Origin: Colletes latitarsis
Taxonomy: Eukaryota > Arthropoda > Insecta > Hymenoptera > Colletidae
DNA: 64,000 bases
Direction of reading: 5' to 3'
Assembly: GCF_051014445.1 (NCBI RefSeq)
Contig: NC_135144.1
Coordinates: forward strand, 7,254,001-7,318,000
In this document: positions 11,518-22,388 of the stretch, one piece after another
Position numbering within the stretch: position 1 is the stretch's first letter
Layout: each line of letters starts with the position of its first letter
Translations under genes and position numbers: made by a program
Notes under the pieces: generated by a model
What the model saw: only the letters and a program-made list of their open reading frames with translations
What the model was told of the DNA's origin: nothing
Databases searched by the model: none

Positions 11518-13344
11518 CAGGGTGGGGCAGTAACTATTAGCACCTCAGATATCTTGGAAACTATAAGTTTCACAGAAATGTTTGCTAAAGTAAATTGCAC
11601 AGTACGAAGGGCGCTATTGGATGGCGATAATAGTTTTTTTTGCAGGTGGAGGTACTTCGGACATTTGAAGGTCACATCCATTTTTTTAAATGGATCGGTA
11701 TGTTTTTGCTTCCGTATCACGATAGAGGATCTTAAAACGAGTTCAACGACCTATTACACAAGGTCATTGAAGGTCATAGAAAGTAGAGAAAGGCGATAAT
11801 ACTTACGGTTTTGGTAGTAAATGAAACATGTTTTTAGTAGGTGTTCGAAATGATGACCATTAATGTCAATGCACCGTTGGATTCTTTTTACGATTGATTG
11901 ACTTGCAAGTCTTACAGCGTCAGAACTTATTGATGCACAGGCTGCAATAATTCGCTGTTGCATATCGTGAGATGTAGTTGGTACTTCTTTGTACACTTTC
12001 TCTGTCAGTGTTCCCCACAGAAAGAAATCTAAAGGTGTTATGTCTGGTGAACGAGCTGGCCACGATATTGGACCGCCGCGTCCAATCCAACGATTTCGAA
12101 ATTTTTCATCGAGTTCCCTTCGCGCAATCGATTAATAATGTGCTGGGCATCCATCATGTTGATACCATATGGTTTGTCGTGTAAATAAAGGTAACTTTTC
12201 TAGCAAAAGACCCAATGTATCCTTAATAAAATTAGCATAGACGTTGCCATTCAAATTTCCATTGATAAAATAAGGTCCAATAATTTTATCACCTATGATA
12301 CCGCACCATACATTCACAGACCATTGTTTTTGATGTTCAACCTGTCGCAGCCAATGTGGATTTTCCGCTGCCCATAAATGCATGTTATGCAAATTAACAT
12401 TCCCGTGATTTGTGAATGTTGCTTCATCAGTAAATAAGACGGTATTAAAAAAAAGCTCATTGTTTTGAATCTGACGTATAGCCCATCGACAAAACTTAAC
12501 GCGATTCATGAAGTCCTTCCTATGCAATTCTTGGTGAAGACTAACGTGATACGGATGAAATTTGTGACGGTGCAAAATGCGAAGTACGCTCCTCCTACTA
12601 ATGCCAGATTCGTGTTCAATTTGTCGCGAACTAATATGAGAATTTCTAGACACACTAGCGAGCACACCGATTTCCATTTCTTCGTTAATTACTCGTTTCT
12701 GGCGTTCACTTTTACGAACACTTAAACTACCGGTTTGCCTAAGTTTATCATACACATTTTTAAATGTTCGACGCGAAGGCTGAGACTGATGTGGATATCG
12801 TTCAGCATACAAGTTTTTCGCCCTTACAGAATTTTGTTGGCATTCGCCATAAATAAGAAGCATATCAACCTGCTCTTCAAACGGATACATCGTGCCGGAT
12901 TGACCGATTTATCGATACTAATCTTATGATGTTTATCTTACTCTGCAAACTATTAAAGTGTCCTTCAAGCAGTGTTTATTCTCAGTGAAGTAAACGGTAA
13001 GCATTACGCATTCCTCTACTGTTGACAATACGTATGTTTCATTTACTACCAAAACCGTAAGTATTATCGCCTTTCTCTACTATCTATGACCTTCAATGAC
13101 CTTGTGTAATAGGTCGTTGAACTCGTTTTAAGATCCTCTATCGTGATACGGAAGCAAAAACATACCGATCCATTTAAAAAAATGGATGTGACCTTCAAAT
13201 GTCCGAAGTACCTCCACCTGCAAAAAAACTATTATCGCCACCCAATAGCGCCCTTCGTACTGTGCAATTTACTTTAGCAAACATTTCTGTGAAACTTATA
13301 GTTTCCAAGATATCTGAGGTGCTAATAGTTACTGCCCCACCCTG
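11518..13344 (-). mobile_element. Mariner-like (IS630-Tc1-mariner) element, 1,827 bp
   Basis: A complete element flanked by TA on both sides (11516-11517, 13345-13346). The terminal inverted repeats are unusually long, about 312 bp (11518-11829 and 13034-13344), nearly identical, and begin CAGGGTGGGGCAGTAAC. It carries one transposase frame on the minus strand, interrupted by a single nonsense codon. The high TIR identity and near-intact frame indicate recent activity. It inserted into a LINE 3' end. Confidence 0.95.
11754..12890 (-). pseudogene. Mariner-like transposase, one in-frame nonsense codon
   Basis: This frame encodes a cut-and-paste transposase of the IS630-Tc1-mariner superfamily. 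Reading from ATG at 12890, residues 1-55 and about 70-118 look like two helix-turn-helix DNA-binding units, the second containing 'SSRQIEHESGISRRSVLRI'. The catalytic triad is visible: D155 in 'VLFTDEATF', D246 in 'YQHDGCPAHY', and D283 in 'ARSPDITPLDFFLWG', leaving 36 residues between the last two. A TAA at 12132-12134 (codon 253) falls between the second and third acidic residues, but the same frame continues with good similarity to the stop at 11754. The length is 378 codons before the final stop. The last 25 or so residues are encoded inside the left terminal repeat. As it stands it would make a truncated, inactive protein. Confidence 0.92.
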
Positions 13345-13461
13345 TATAATTAGTATCTATGTAACATAGGTATGGCAATTCTCGGGTCCAACTTGTAAAT
13401 TATGTAGTAGTCGCTAATGACCTGAGTGTTGATGCGACAATAAATAAACAAATAAAAAGAA

Positions 13462-13575
13462 AAAGGTAGCTAAGAAGAAATGTGTTATAAAATTGTTTCG
13501 ATAGTAATACACAAGCACGAGAATTCCCCGACCAGTACTCCAACGTAAAGCGCCATCGTGCGGCCACAAGCGTGC
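13462..13575 (+). repeat. Right piece of duplicated segment
   Basis: Continuation of the segment interrupted after 11402. It ends in 'gcgccatcgtgcggccacaa' and 'gcgtgccaca', matching 13905-13940 in the second copy. The middle is diverged. Confidence 0.6.
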
Positions 13576-13774
13576 CACATGTTATTTATTTCTATTCTAT
13601 TTGTAAATTATCCTGCATACTACGACAAAATTATTAACGAAAAAACGTTTCGCTTACTTATTTATTAATTTAGATGTTTTTAATCGTGTTTTTTTTTTAA
13701 ATTTCTTTTACGATTGTTATCATCAACTTGCATAACAAATGATTTTTCAATGATTCTGTTTATGCAAATGTTAT

Positions 13775-13945
13775 GTGGTCCGATGGTAATAAAAAATGTA
13801 ATTTATTCAGGTCTAATAAACCATACAGCAAAATTACAAAGGTAGCGAAGATAAGACTGGCGAACTCTACTTGAGGGTTCTCCTACGGTCGACCAGTACG
13901 CCAACGTAAAGCGCCATCGTATGGCCACAAGCGTGCCACACGAAC
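13775..13945 (+). repeat. Second, uninterrupted copy of duplicated segment
   Basis: It begins TGTGGTCCGATGGTAA, contains the 'ggtctaataaacc' signal, and ends with 'gcgccatcgtatggccacaa' and 'gcgtgccaca'. It acts as the uninterrupted reference for 11322-11402 plus 13462-13575. It lies directly upstream of BEL/Pao-like coding sequence, in line with LTR or leader origin. Confidence 0.65.
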
Positions 13946-14130
13946 AAGTTGAACAAAAATTTGTTTTACGAGACAGTAAATATACGATGACGGCTGAAGG
14001 TAATATTTGATAATAAGACGAAATTGTTGAAATTGTTGAGAGCTCGTGCAATGTGTTGCACGTCGAAAGCTCTTCTTGCACGTCTGTTAATACGCAAGTC
14101 GTTGGTTTATTGTAGTGGACTGTATTTCTG

Positions 14131-14750
14131 TTGGACGTGGACAACAAGGAAGGAACAAGGAAGTGCAATTATTATGTTCAAAATCTCGAGTCGCCTATCA
14201 AAACTATTTCACTGTCCAGACTTGAGCTCTGCGCAGCGAAACTTCTAGACAAGCTATACACGGAAGTTCGTCAAGCAATGCACAATACAGAATTTAAAAG
14301 CATCAAATTTTGGTCCGATTCAACTATAACGTTGCATTGGATTAGAACAAGCCCACATTTATTAGAAAGCTTCGTCGCGAATAGAGTCAACGACATACAA
14401 TCGAAAACTGACTGCCAAAGCTGGTTTTACATCCCTTCTGTGGGTAATCCAGCAAATTTCTTATCGTGAGGGCTTTCATTAACAATACTACCTGGATACG
14501 TGGTCCTCATTGGCTTATCAACCATGAAAATACATGGCCAGTTAGTAACATTCCATCAATCACAGACGATTTGCCAGAAAGATAAGGCGTGACATTTAGC
14601 ATACAACAGACACAAATTACAAAACGTCGAATAACATCACACACCGCCGTACGAACGGGAGAGGGTCCACGTTCAACAGAAATACAATCCACATTGCACG
14701 AGCTCTCAACAGAAATTGTCACAGAATCACTTGTCATATGTACAAGCGAT
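14131..14750 (+). pseudogene. BEL/Pao LTR-retrotransposon pol fragment (RNase H region)
   Basis: The translated sequence has the BEL/Pao signature between the reverse transcriptase/RNase H region and the integrase: 'PIKTISLSRLELCAAKLLDK', then 'FWSDSTITLHWIRTSPHLL', 'FVANRVNDIQSKTD' and 'NPANFLS'. The frame is broken by TGA at 14467-14469, where the family normally has an arginine before glycine ('LLSRG'). It resumes in frame with 'WIRGPHWLINHENTWP' and stops again near 14583. Weak similarity continues to about 14750. Gag, protease, most of the reverse transcriptase and the integrase are missing. It is inactive. The upstream duplicated segments may be its LTR or leader. Confidence 0.85.
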
Positions 14751-15244
14751 TAATTACAACAAGAAATATTCATAAATTACTGTCGAATGTATCAGATTCT
14801 AAATAATACAGAATCTGCTCTAAATCTGCGGAATGTCAAGCGAAATATCAAATTCAGAGTTGACTGACTGTGTCCATTCGCGTATATAATATGTCGTCTA
14901 ATTCTACGAGGTGTCCGTGATTCAATTCCATCGAACCGCATTATTCAGTATTCTATACTACGCGAGGCTATGGCTGGCCTATTATGTCGGACAGGATATA
15001 GCGTATATGTATGGTATGCGTATACATTGTGGTTCCACTTATAGTCGGAACAAAATCAACTTCTCCCATTTATAAATCACACCAGACGCAACTTCTGCCT
15101 TTGTACAACGTTGGCTTGTTACGCGAGAAACTTAACTCTATCTGAAGCGCCATGTGCACGTAAGAACCAACCTCGAACCAGTTTATCGTGCTGTTTCGAA
15201 ATTCAGAAGGTGTTTCGTATCTTGAAACCCTAACATCCTGACGT
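14751..15244. other. Unassigned DNA between BEL remnant and tandem array
   Basis: I see no supported gene. The first 100 bp may still be decayed BEL sequence. A 62-codon minus-strand frame at 15070-15258 resembles nothing known. Confidence 0.4.
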
Positions 15245-15766
15245 ACGAGGGTTTTCACAAATTCTAATCGTTACGTTTGAATTATATTCAAAAGCATTCT
15301 TATCCCCATAAACAACACGCGATCTGTCTAGTTGATAGTACATACAAGAGATGCGAGACAATTTATGAAATTAGTGACGACTGTTTTATTAATTTCATAA
15401 TAATACGAGAATTACGATTAGGATTTTATAATACTTAATTACGAGGATTTTCACAAATTCTAATCGTTACGTTTGAATTATATTCAAAAGCATTCTTATC
15501 CCCATAAACAGCACGCGATCTGTCTAGTTGATAGTACGTACAAGAGATGCAAGACAATTTATGAAATTAGTGACGACTGTTTTATTAATTTCATAATAAT
15601 ACGAGGATTTCGATTAGGATTTTATAATACTTAATTACGAGGATTTTCACAAATTCTAATCGTTACGTTTGAATTATATTCAAAAGCATTCTTATCCCCA
15701 TAAACAACACGCGATCTGTCTAGTTGATAGTACGTACAAGAGATACAAAACAATTTATGAAATTAA

Positions 15767-15984
15767 CACTAGATTTACGAGCATTGATAGCACGTATATT
15801 TATTGATACCTCTCATGTTGAGGATTACCTTAAAATACGATTTTTCTTTTAATTAGAATATGTATTCATGCCATTGCATCAATCAGATTCAACATAAGTT
15901 GTTAAAAAATAATATTTACGTGTTCTGCAATTTTAAATATGGAATCTGACATCCGTCAAATTGACGGCTTCCGTAAATCTAGTG
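15767..15984. mobile_element. piggyBac-like MITE, copy 1 (218 bp)
   Basis: It is flanked by TTAA (15763-15766 and 15985-15988) and has perfect termini CACTAGATTTACG and CGTAAATCTAGTG. TTAA target and CxxTAG-type ends are typical of piggyBac. There is no coding capacity. It is inserted in unit 3 of the 196-bp array. Confidence 0.9.
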
Positions 15985-16375
15985 TTAATGACGACTGTTT
16001 TATTAATTTCATAATAATACGAGGATTTCGATTAGGAATTTATAATACTTAATTACGAGGACTTTCACAAATTCTAATCGCTACGTTTGTATTATATTCA
16101 AAAGCATTCTTATCCCCATAAACAGCACGCGATCTGTCTAGTTGATAGTACGTACAAGAGATGCAAGACAATTTATGAAATTAGTGACGACTGTTTTATT
16201 AATTTCATAATAATACGAGGATTTCGATTAGGATTTTATAATACTTAATTACGAGGATTTTCACAAATTCTAATCTTTACGTTTGAATTATATTCAAAAG
16301 CATTCTTATCCCCGTAAACAGCACGCGATCTGTCTAGTTGGTAGTACGTACAAGAGATGCAAGTTATGAAATTAT

Positions 16376-16593
16376 CACTAGATTTACGAGCATTGATAGC
16401 ACGTGTATTTATTGATACCTCTCATATTGAGGATTACCTTAAAATACGATTTTTCTTTTAATTAGAATATGTATTCATGCCATTGCATCAATCAGATTCA
16501 ACATAAGTTGTTAAAAAATAATATTTACGTGTTCTGCAACTTTAAATATGGAATCTGAAATCCGTCAAATTGACGGCTTTCGTAAATCTAGTG
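16376..16593. mobile_element. piggyBac-like MITE, copy 2 (218 bp)
   Basis: Same length and nearly identical to the copy at 15767-15984, at the same position of unit 5 of the array. Its left flank is TTAT instead of TTAA (one substitution); the right flank is TTAA at 16594-16597. The shared position shows it was copied with the array unit rather than inserted independently. Confidence 0.9.
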
Positions 16594-16830
16594 TTAATGA
16601 CGACTGTTTTATTAATTTCATAATAATACGAGGATTACGATTAGGATTTTATAATACTTAATTACGAGGATTTTCACAAATTCTAATCGCTACGTTTGAA
16701 TTATATTCAAAAGCATTCTTATCCCCATAAACAGCACGCGATCTGTCTAGTTGATAGTACGTACAAGAGATGCAAGGCAATTTATGAAAATAATGACGAC
16801 TGTTTATGAAATTAATAAAATTAATTTCAT

Positions 16831-17740
16831 TATAATGTAATAAGTAGTTTTGAAAATATCCTCCTAATTTTACTATGTCTTCTTGTTTGTTTGAGGAAAA
16901 TTCAACCCGGTATTTTTGTTCGTTTATTCAAGAATGAATCCAAGGGACACATTCACGATGAGGCTAGAGTAGCAGACTACAAAGAGTCAACTCTTACAGT
17001 ACTACACGAGATCCTTCAGGGACCTCAGTCTCATTATTTCGTTATTAACTCTTTGTCATTTAAAAGTTGCCACTGCAGGTAATTCTCTCTTTCATACTTT
17101 TTTCCAAGTTATCTTGAATTGCCTGAATTTGAATAATGTAAACCTTGTGTCGGTTAAAGATCCGACACGGTACTTTATGCATTTATCTCTACCGAATGGG
17201 AATTACTCGTGGTTAGTTTGTTATATTCAGATAAAGAAATTAATCAAAATAATATTAGTATCAACATTTACCTATTCAGAATATTTACCTTAGAAAGTTG
17301 CTGAAACTGTATCGATAAAATCATATCTCACCAATTTCTTTGTCATTTACAAATATAAATTGTATACAAGAAATACATGAATAGTGAAATATTTTGAAGC
17401 GATGAAAGTTGAATGAAACTTTTGACCAATTTACTTCAGTTGATTATTATCTTACAGCTTCAGTCCATATCTTTCAACCCCTCAACAATGGCGGCGACAT
17501 TCATTTAATTTTTCTGACACGAACTATTTACAAATATCTTAGCATTCGTTTCATATATAAAAATATTATTATTATTCATTTATTAACAGAAATAAACCCT
17601 TTGGAACAAAAGATGTAATATGTAAGGAACTACAAATGTGGATTTTACATAGTCAAACATTATCGATTATACAATTTTAACAAAACAGATTAATTTACAA
17701 TACGTTGCAAGGATAATTTTAGACTTTCTAATGATTGTTA
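16831..17740. other. Unassigned DNA, one possible exon-like frame
   Basis: A 63-codon plus-strand frame (16891-17082) contains 'SKGHIHDEARVADYKESTL' and is followed by GCAG|GTAATT at 17074-17083, a possible splice donor. I do not recognise the protein. Otherwise AT-rich sequence without repeats. Confidence 0.3.
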
Positions 17741-17781
17741 AATCAGTTTTAGTGTGTACAAAATTTGCATGACCAATCATT

Positions 17782-19925
17782 TTACTCAAATATCATTCTA
17801 TTTACACAATTCTGAGATCGAAATGATGTGCAACAACTTTCAGAATGAAATATAAAGTGATTTCTTAAATATCTAGATGGTACATACAAAGGAAACAATT
17901 GAGTAATCGTTGAACTCAAAATATGACCTTTGATCAGCTTACTTACAAACATAATATTTGTGACTTTTCTTCTACTATGCAATGTTTGAAGATTAGTGTT
18001 AATAAGCAAGTCATCATAATTATGTGATTCAAGAGAAATTTGTGTTGAACTCTCTCAATGTTGCCGATATATGTTTTATAATGAGGAGACCAAATTATGC
18101 TGCCACATTCTAGAATAGGTCTTGTCAAAGTATAATATAGGCTTTTGAGTGTATTAGTTTTACTAAAGTATTTGGAAACTCTATGAATAAGTCCCAGAGA
18201 GCAAAAACCCCATAAAAATGGTCCAATTTTCAAACGACCATAACACCTACAATAACGAACGTATCTCGTTGAAATTTAATAGTGAACTTGAGCTCATTGG
18301 TACCTACAAAGAAGAGCGTCAAACAAAATTACTGAAAACGAATTTTTAAGAAAAATCGACAGGGACTAGGTACCCAAATTTTTCGGCGAAAACAAAAATT
18401 TCAAATCGTTGTGGAAAAATTATTTTTGATTGCAAGGGTCAATTATAATGATGTTTGGTCATAACACATACCCTCGAATTCCTACGCATTTCCGAGAAAA
18501 AAATTCCTCACCGAAAATTTGATGTAAAGCCAGAAATGCTTCTCTGAAATTTCATATTAATCTTTAAAATGTCATAACTCCTAAATGGATAGGACGACTT
18601 TAATGTTTCAAAATGTAAACAACGCGTATTTTGGCGAGGAATATGTGAAAATTCCAAAAATATTCGAAAAGTTATTCCTTGGCCCCCTAAAGTTAGAAAA
18701 ACCACATAAAAGTGGTCCAATTTTTAAACGGCCATAACTTTTACAATAGTGAAGGGATCTCATTGAAATTTAGTCTAGCAGTAGAGCCCATGGATACATA
18801 CGAAAAAATATTAGACAATATTTCCATACGGCGCCAACCAAATTTATTAAAAATGAAAAACAAATTTTTAAGAAAAATCGACAGGGGGTAGATGCCTAAA
18901 TTTTTCGGAGAAAAAGAAATTTCAAATCGTGTTAAAAAAATTATTTTTAGTTACGAGGGTCAATTACAATCATTTTTGGTGATTAGACACACCCTCAAAA
19001 TCCTACGCATTGTCGAGAAAAAAATTCATTACTGAAAATATTATGTCTGACCATAACTGTCTGTTACCCTGAAAATAGAAAAGTTTCAAATCGTTCTGGA
19101 AAAATTATGTTCAATTGCGGGGGTCAATTACAATCATTTTTGGTGAATAGACATACTCCCAAAATCCTGCACATTTTCGAGAAAAAAATTCAATACGGGC
19201 AGAACTTTAAACGTTAATAACTTCTTAACGAAGCCTCCATCAACAAATTGGTATTCTTGATTTTCGTCTTATTTTGATCTCGAGAATCTGCCATTAAAAT
19301 TTTTCCCAGGAGAGGCAGGTCACCGTGTATATTATAAATAGGAAAAGTCCCAAATGTGAACCTTGTGGAACACCAGAGGTAACATTAGTTTCTCTTGATT
19401 AATTATTATTGAATTTAACTATTCGAACTCTATCTGATAAAAACTGAATAGCCAAGAAAGCATACAGCTGTTTATTCCTAATGCCTTTAATTTGAACATT
19501 AAGATTGAATGATTAATAGAATCAAAGGCTTTAGAAAAGTCAGTGTAAACTTGTATGACTTTATCCATACTGTTGGTCAAATAATAATACTCCACAAGGC
19601 TAGTCACAGTCGATCTAGCGATAAAGAAACCATGCTACTCATCAACGATGATGCCTTTGCAAAGAAATGATAGTTTACGACTAAGTTTTCCATAATCTTA
19701 GGCATGACATTTTGAATACTAATAGGCCTAAAGTTTGAAATTGACGTTTAGTTAGTAGATTTAGGAATGGGCTTAATTAAACATAACTTCCATAATTTGG
19801 GAAAGATGACGGCAAATAATGATATTAATATTTATGGAAAACTCTCTTAACACAGTACTGCTTATTTTACGTATTTCGCGCAGAATAAAATCGCGAGGTC
19901 CAAAGTTTAATTGATACAATAACCG
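17782..19925 (-). pseudogene. Non-LTR retrotransposon reverse transcriptase, broken and interrupted
   Basis: Reading the minus strand, reverse transcriptase motifs appear in order but in shifting frames. About 19920-19790: 'PRDFILREIRKISSTVLRE'. Then 'PKLWKLCLIKPIPKS' and 'FRPISIQNVMPKIMENLV' (19790-19690). Then 'VYTDFSKAFDSINHSIL' (19560-19505), carrying the first catalytic aspartate. Then 'VTSGVPQGSHLG' (about 19385-19345). The segment expected to hold the YADD box is missing, and a family A element sits there (18198-19327). Similarity resumes with 'LGLIHRVSKYFS', 'LYYTLTRPILECGSIIW', 'IERVQHKFL' and the C-terminal 'LQTLHSRRKVTNIMFVSKLI', ending at a stop at 17782. The motifs fit the Jockey/CR1 side of the LINEs, but the clade is uncertain. 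No endonuclease domain is found. It is inactive. Confidence 0.88.
18198..19327 (-). mobile_element. Family A element inside LINE pseudogene
   Basis: The interior is in minus orientation and includes 'acggccataactttta' near 18729 and the CGACAGGGGGTAG block near 18879. The right terminal repeat, beginning 'cttcttaacgaagcctccat', ends in a mutated terminus 'ggtcaccgtg' before TA. The left terminal repeat is absent: the element joins LINE coding sequence directly at about 18197, so the junction arose by deletion or rearrangement and not by a clean insertion. Confidence 0.8.
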
Positions 19926-20637
19926 TCTCGTTTGAATCTGCTCAATTTCCTAACAGTTTTTTTTTCAATGTGTCGCGAAGTTAGAAACGCGACTACAAAC
20001 GTGGCACTGGTGGTCTAGTTTGTCTTTCCTGTCTCGCGCAAGACGATCCGTATCGGGGGAAATAAAATATTCAGCGTTGATTTAACCTAGAGCAATATTA
20101 TCATCGTATACAACTTCCACAAATGCCGGCGTTGCAGCTGGTCTTAAATAAATATAAGCACGGTAAAACGCTCTGTCGCGTCGATCTCCGCACGGGACGA
20201 CAAATATCGAAAGAAATAAAGCATTAGAATTTTACAAGACACGCGTTTGTAATTCGTCGTTGATGCAACTTGCGTTCGATTAAATATTTAATTTACCTTA
20301 ACGCCACATTAGATGGCTCGTAACAGTTGCGATATAACGCTATCACTGTTACCTGGCTCGTTATTGCGACGTTACATCGACGCTACATACACCTATTTTA
20401 GCAATTTCCTCTCGTCTACCCCTTTCTCTTTGCATTCCAATGGAGCACAGCTGCCGAATAAATTTCTCGCCTCCCCGCGCTGACTATTTATCTGTTTACT
20501 CCTCGCAATCTGAATGATCATGTACCCGTACGTTCCGCCATTCTCTCTTCCCTCTATTCTCACGAGGTTCGTGCACTTGTTTACCGCGGAAAACAGAACT
20601 ACTGGCGGCAAACTGTATTTCGCGGGATGCTTTGATA
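19926..20637. other. Unassigned, less AT-rich DNA beside the inverted duplication
   Basis: Single-copy-looking sequence with more CpG than its surroundings. There is an 89-codon minus-strand frame at 20393-20662 without recognisable similarity. No repeats are seen. It is a candidate for host sequence flanking the duplication. Confidence 0.4.
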
Positions 20638-21111
20638 CGCGAATGCATGTGCAATGAGACACGAGTGCTTAGTTCCTGGGAGAAGTCGCACGATTGTAAA
20701 CGCTCGAACTTTAAAATCGATTTCGATTACCACGAACTACGACGCCACGATGAAGTATATCGAATCATTTATTTGCTTAGAGTATTGTGTATTGTTCATT
20801 GTAACATGCATCAAAAAATCTCATTATTGTCCTTACCAAGATGCCTACAATAAGTGAATTTATTCAAAATTAAATATTTTTAATCAGAATATTCAATTTA
20901 AAGTAAATTTTCTTGTTTTTCCAACAAATTTAACAATTGACCACGAACTACGATACCACGGTGAAGTTGAGTGAAATTTTATTCGAATAATGCAATCGAG
21001 CCTCATCGAGATAACAATCGACAATTCGATAATACCTCCCTCGATAACTTCCCCCCCCCCCCCAGCGAACATTATCAAGGGATTACAGTATTTAGTATTC
21101 CACCCCCTATA

Positions 21112-21996
21112 CAGGGTGTTCGGCCACCCCTTGCAAAAATTTTAATGGGAAATTCTAGAGGCCAAAATAAGACGAAAATCAAGAATATCAATTTCTTGAC
21201 TGAGGCTTCATTAAAAAGTATTTAAAAAATTAAACTGAAAAATTTCAAATGATCTTGAAAAAATTATTTTTGGTTGCGAGGTTCAATTATAATCATTTTT
21301 TGTGAATACCCGTACCCCTGAAATCTTAATCACTTTCGAGAACAAAATTCGAGTAGGTACTGACATTTTTAGACGAAATTAAGAAATTTCAAATCATACC
21401 AAAAAAATTATATTTAGTTACAGGGGTCCATTACAAGTATGTTTGGTGAATAGACATACCCCGAAATCTTACGCATTTTCGAGAAAAAAATTCTTCACCG
21501 AAAATCTAATGTGAGGGTAGAAATGCTTCCCTGAAATTTTATGCGAACCTTTAAAATGTCATAACTCCAGAACGGATTGAAGGATTTTAATTTTTCAAAA
21601 TGCAAACAACACGTATTTTAGTGGAGAATATGTATAAATTCTAACAATTTTGCAAAAGTTGTTCCTTGACTCTGTAAAGTGAGAGAACCCCATAAAACTG
21701 GTTCAATTTAAAAATGGCCATTACTCCTACAATAGTATAGGTATCTCATTGAAATTCTTTTCTGAAACAGAGCCCATGCATACCTACAAAAAAGTATTAG
21801 ACAACTTTTCTGTAGAGCGTTAAACAAATTTATTAAAAATGAAAAACAAATTTTTACGAAAAATCGACAAGGGGGTAGGTGCTTAACTTTTTCGGCGAAA
21901 AAAAAATTTCATATCGTTTTGGAAAAATTATTTTTGTTTGCAGGGGTCAATTGCAATAAGTTTTGGTCATTAGACATACCATCGAAATTTTACTAT
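21112..21996 (-). mobile_element. Family A element in left duplication arm
   Basis: The left terminus CAGGGTGTTCGGCCACCCC is intact and preceded by TA (21110-21111). The interior ends without a right terminal repeat in sequence shared with the ~370-bp block. The mirror copy at 30170-31058 has the same truncation, so the damage predates the duplication. Confidence 0.85.
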
Positions 21997-22009
21997 TTTC
22001 CTTGACGAA

Positions 22010-22385
22010 TGAAAATTAAGGGTCAGATACAATTTTCATTTAGTCATTTTATGTTACTACTTTATAATAAATTTTATAACGCTTGTATTAAATTCAAATG
22101 AATAAGCAGAAAGTCAAATTGTATTACGAAGCGAATATTAAAGATAAAGTGGATTTTCAAAAGTTACTAAAAGTGAATTTTAAAACAATTTTTTAAACCT
22201 GTGCATTTAAAATCGTAGAAGGACTCGTGGACAATATTATAGAAGGATTGAAGTAGTATTAATTTAAAAAAAACACTAAAAAGTAATTGACAGAATTTTA
22301 TTATTAATTGCAACGATCGTTTACGAGGTCGATACGCTCATAAAACGAAAATTTTGAATGCAGAGCGACATTTTAACGCACAATT
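22010..22385 (+). repeat. Family B-associated ~370-bp block, left arm
   Basis: Close relative of 4080-4438 and mirror of 29815-30165. It contains 'gaaggactcgtggacaat' and ends in 'gaatgcagagcgacatttt' just before the pogo-like terminus at 22389. Confidence 0.75.
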
Positions 22386-22388
22386 ATA

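Larger units (their letters stand above)
11403..13461 (+). mobile_element. 5'-truncated non-LTR retrotransposon 3' end, split by mariner-like element
   Basis: The segment is flanked by a 15-bp direct repeat AAAGGTAGCTAAGAA (11388-11402 and 13462-13476) and ends in an A-rich tail of AATAAA-like repeats (about 13439-13461). These are the hallmarks of target-primed insertion. Only about 230 bp of the retrotransposon itself remain: 11403-11517 and 13345-13461. The mariner-like element sits in the middle. No coding part of the LINE is left. Confidence 0.75.
15245..16830 (+). repeat. Tandem array, six units of ~196 bp
   Basis: Units begin ACGAGG(A/G)(T/C)TTTCAC at 15245, 15441, 15637, 16055, 16251 and 16664. 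The basic unit is 196 bp. Units 3 and 5 are longer because each contains a 218-bp piggyBac-like MITE at the same internal position. Every unit carries a short inverted repeat, 'ttatgaaatta' against 'taatttcataa', separated by about 16 bp, able to form a hairpin. The last unit decays after about 16830. It is non-coding. Confidence 0.93.

Noticed and set aside
11322..13945. Duplicated segments as a full pair of BEL/Pao LTRs
   Set aside because: Both copies lie upstream of the coding remnant, clear TG...CA ends are not visible, and the middle parts diverge. I kept them as a duplication of possible LTR or leader origin.
15245..16830. CRISPR-like array
   Set aside because: The 196-bp units are contiguous without unique spacers, in a eukaryotic context; it is an ordinary tandem array.
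16891..17082. Possible host exon ending in a GTAATT splice donor
   Set aside because: Only one weak splice-like signal and no recognisable protein; too little to call a gene.
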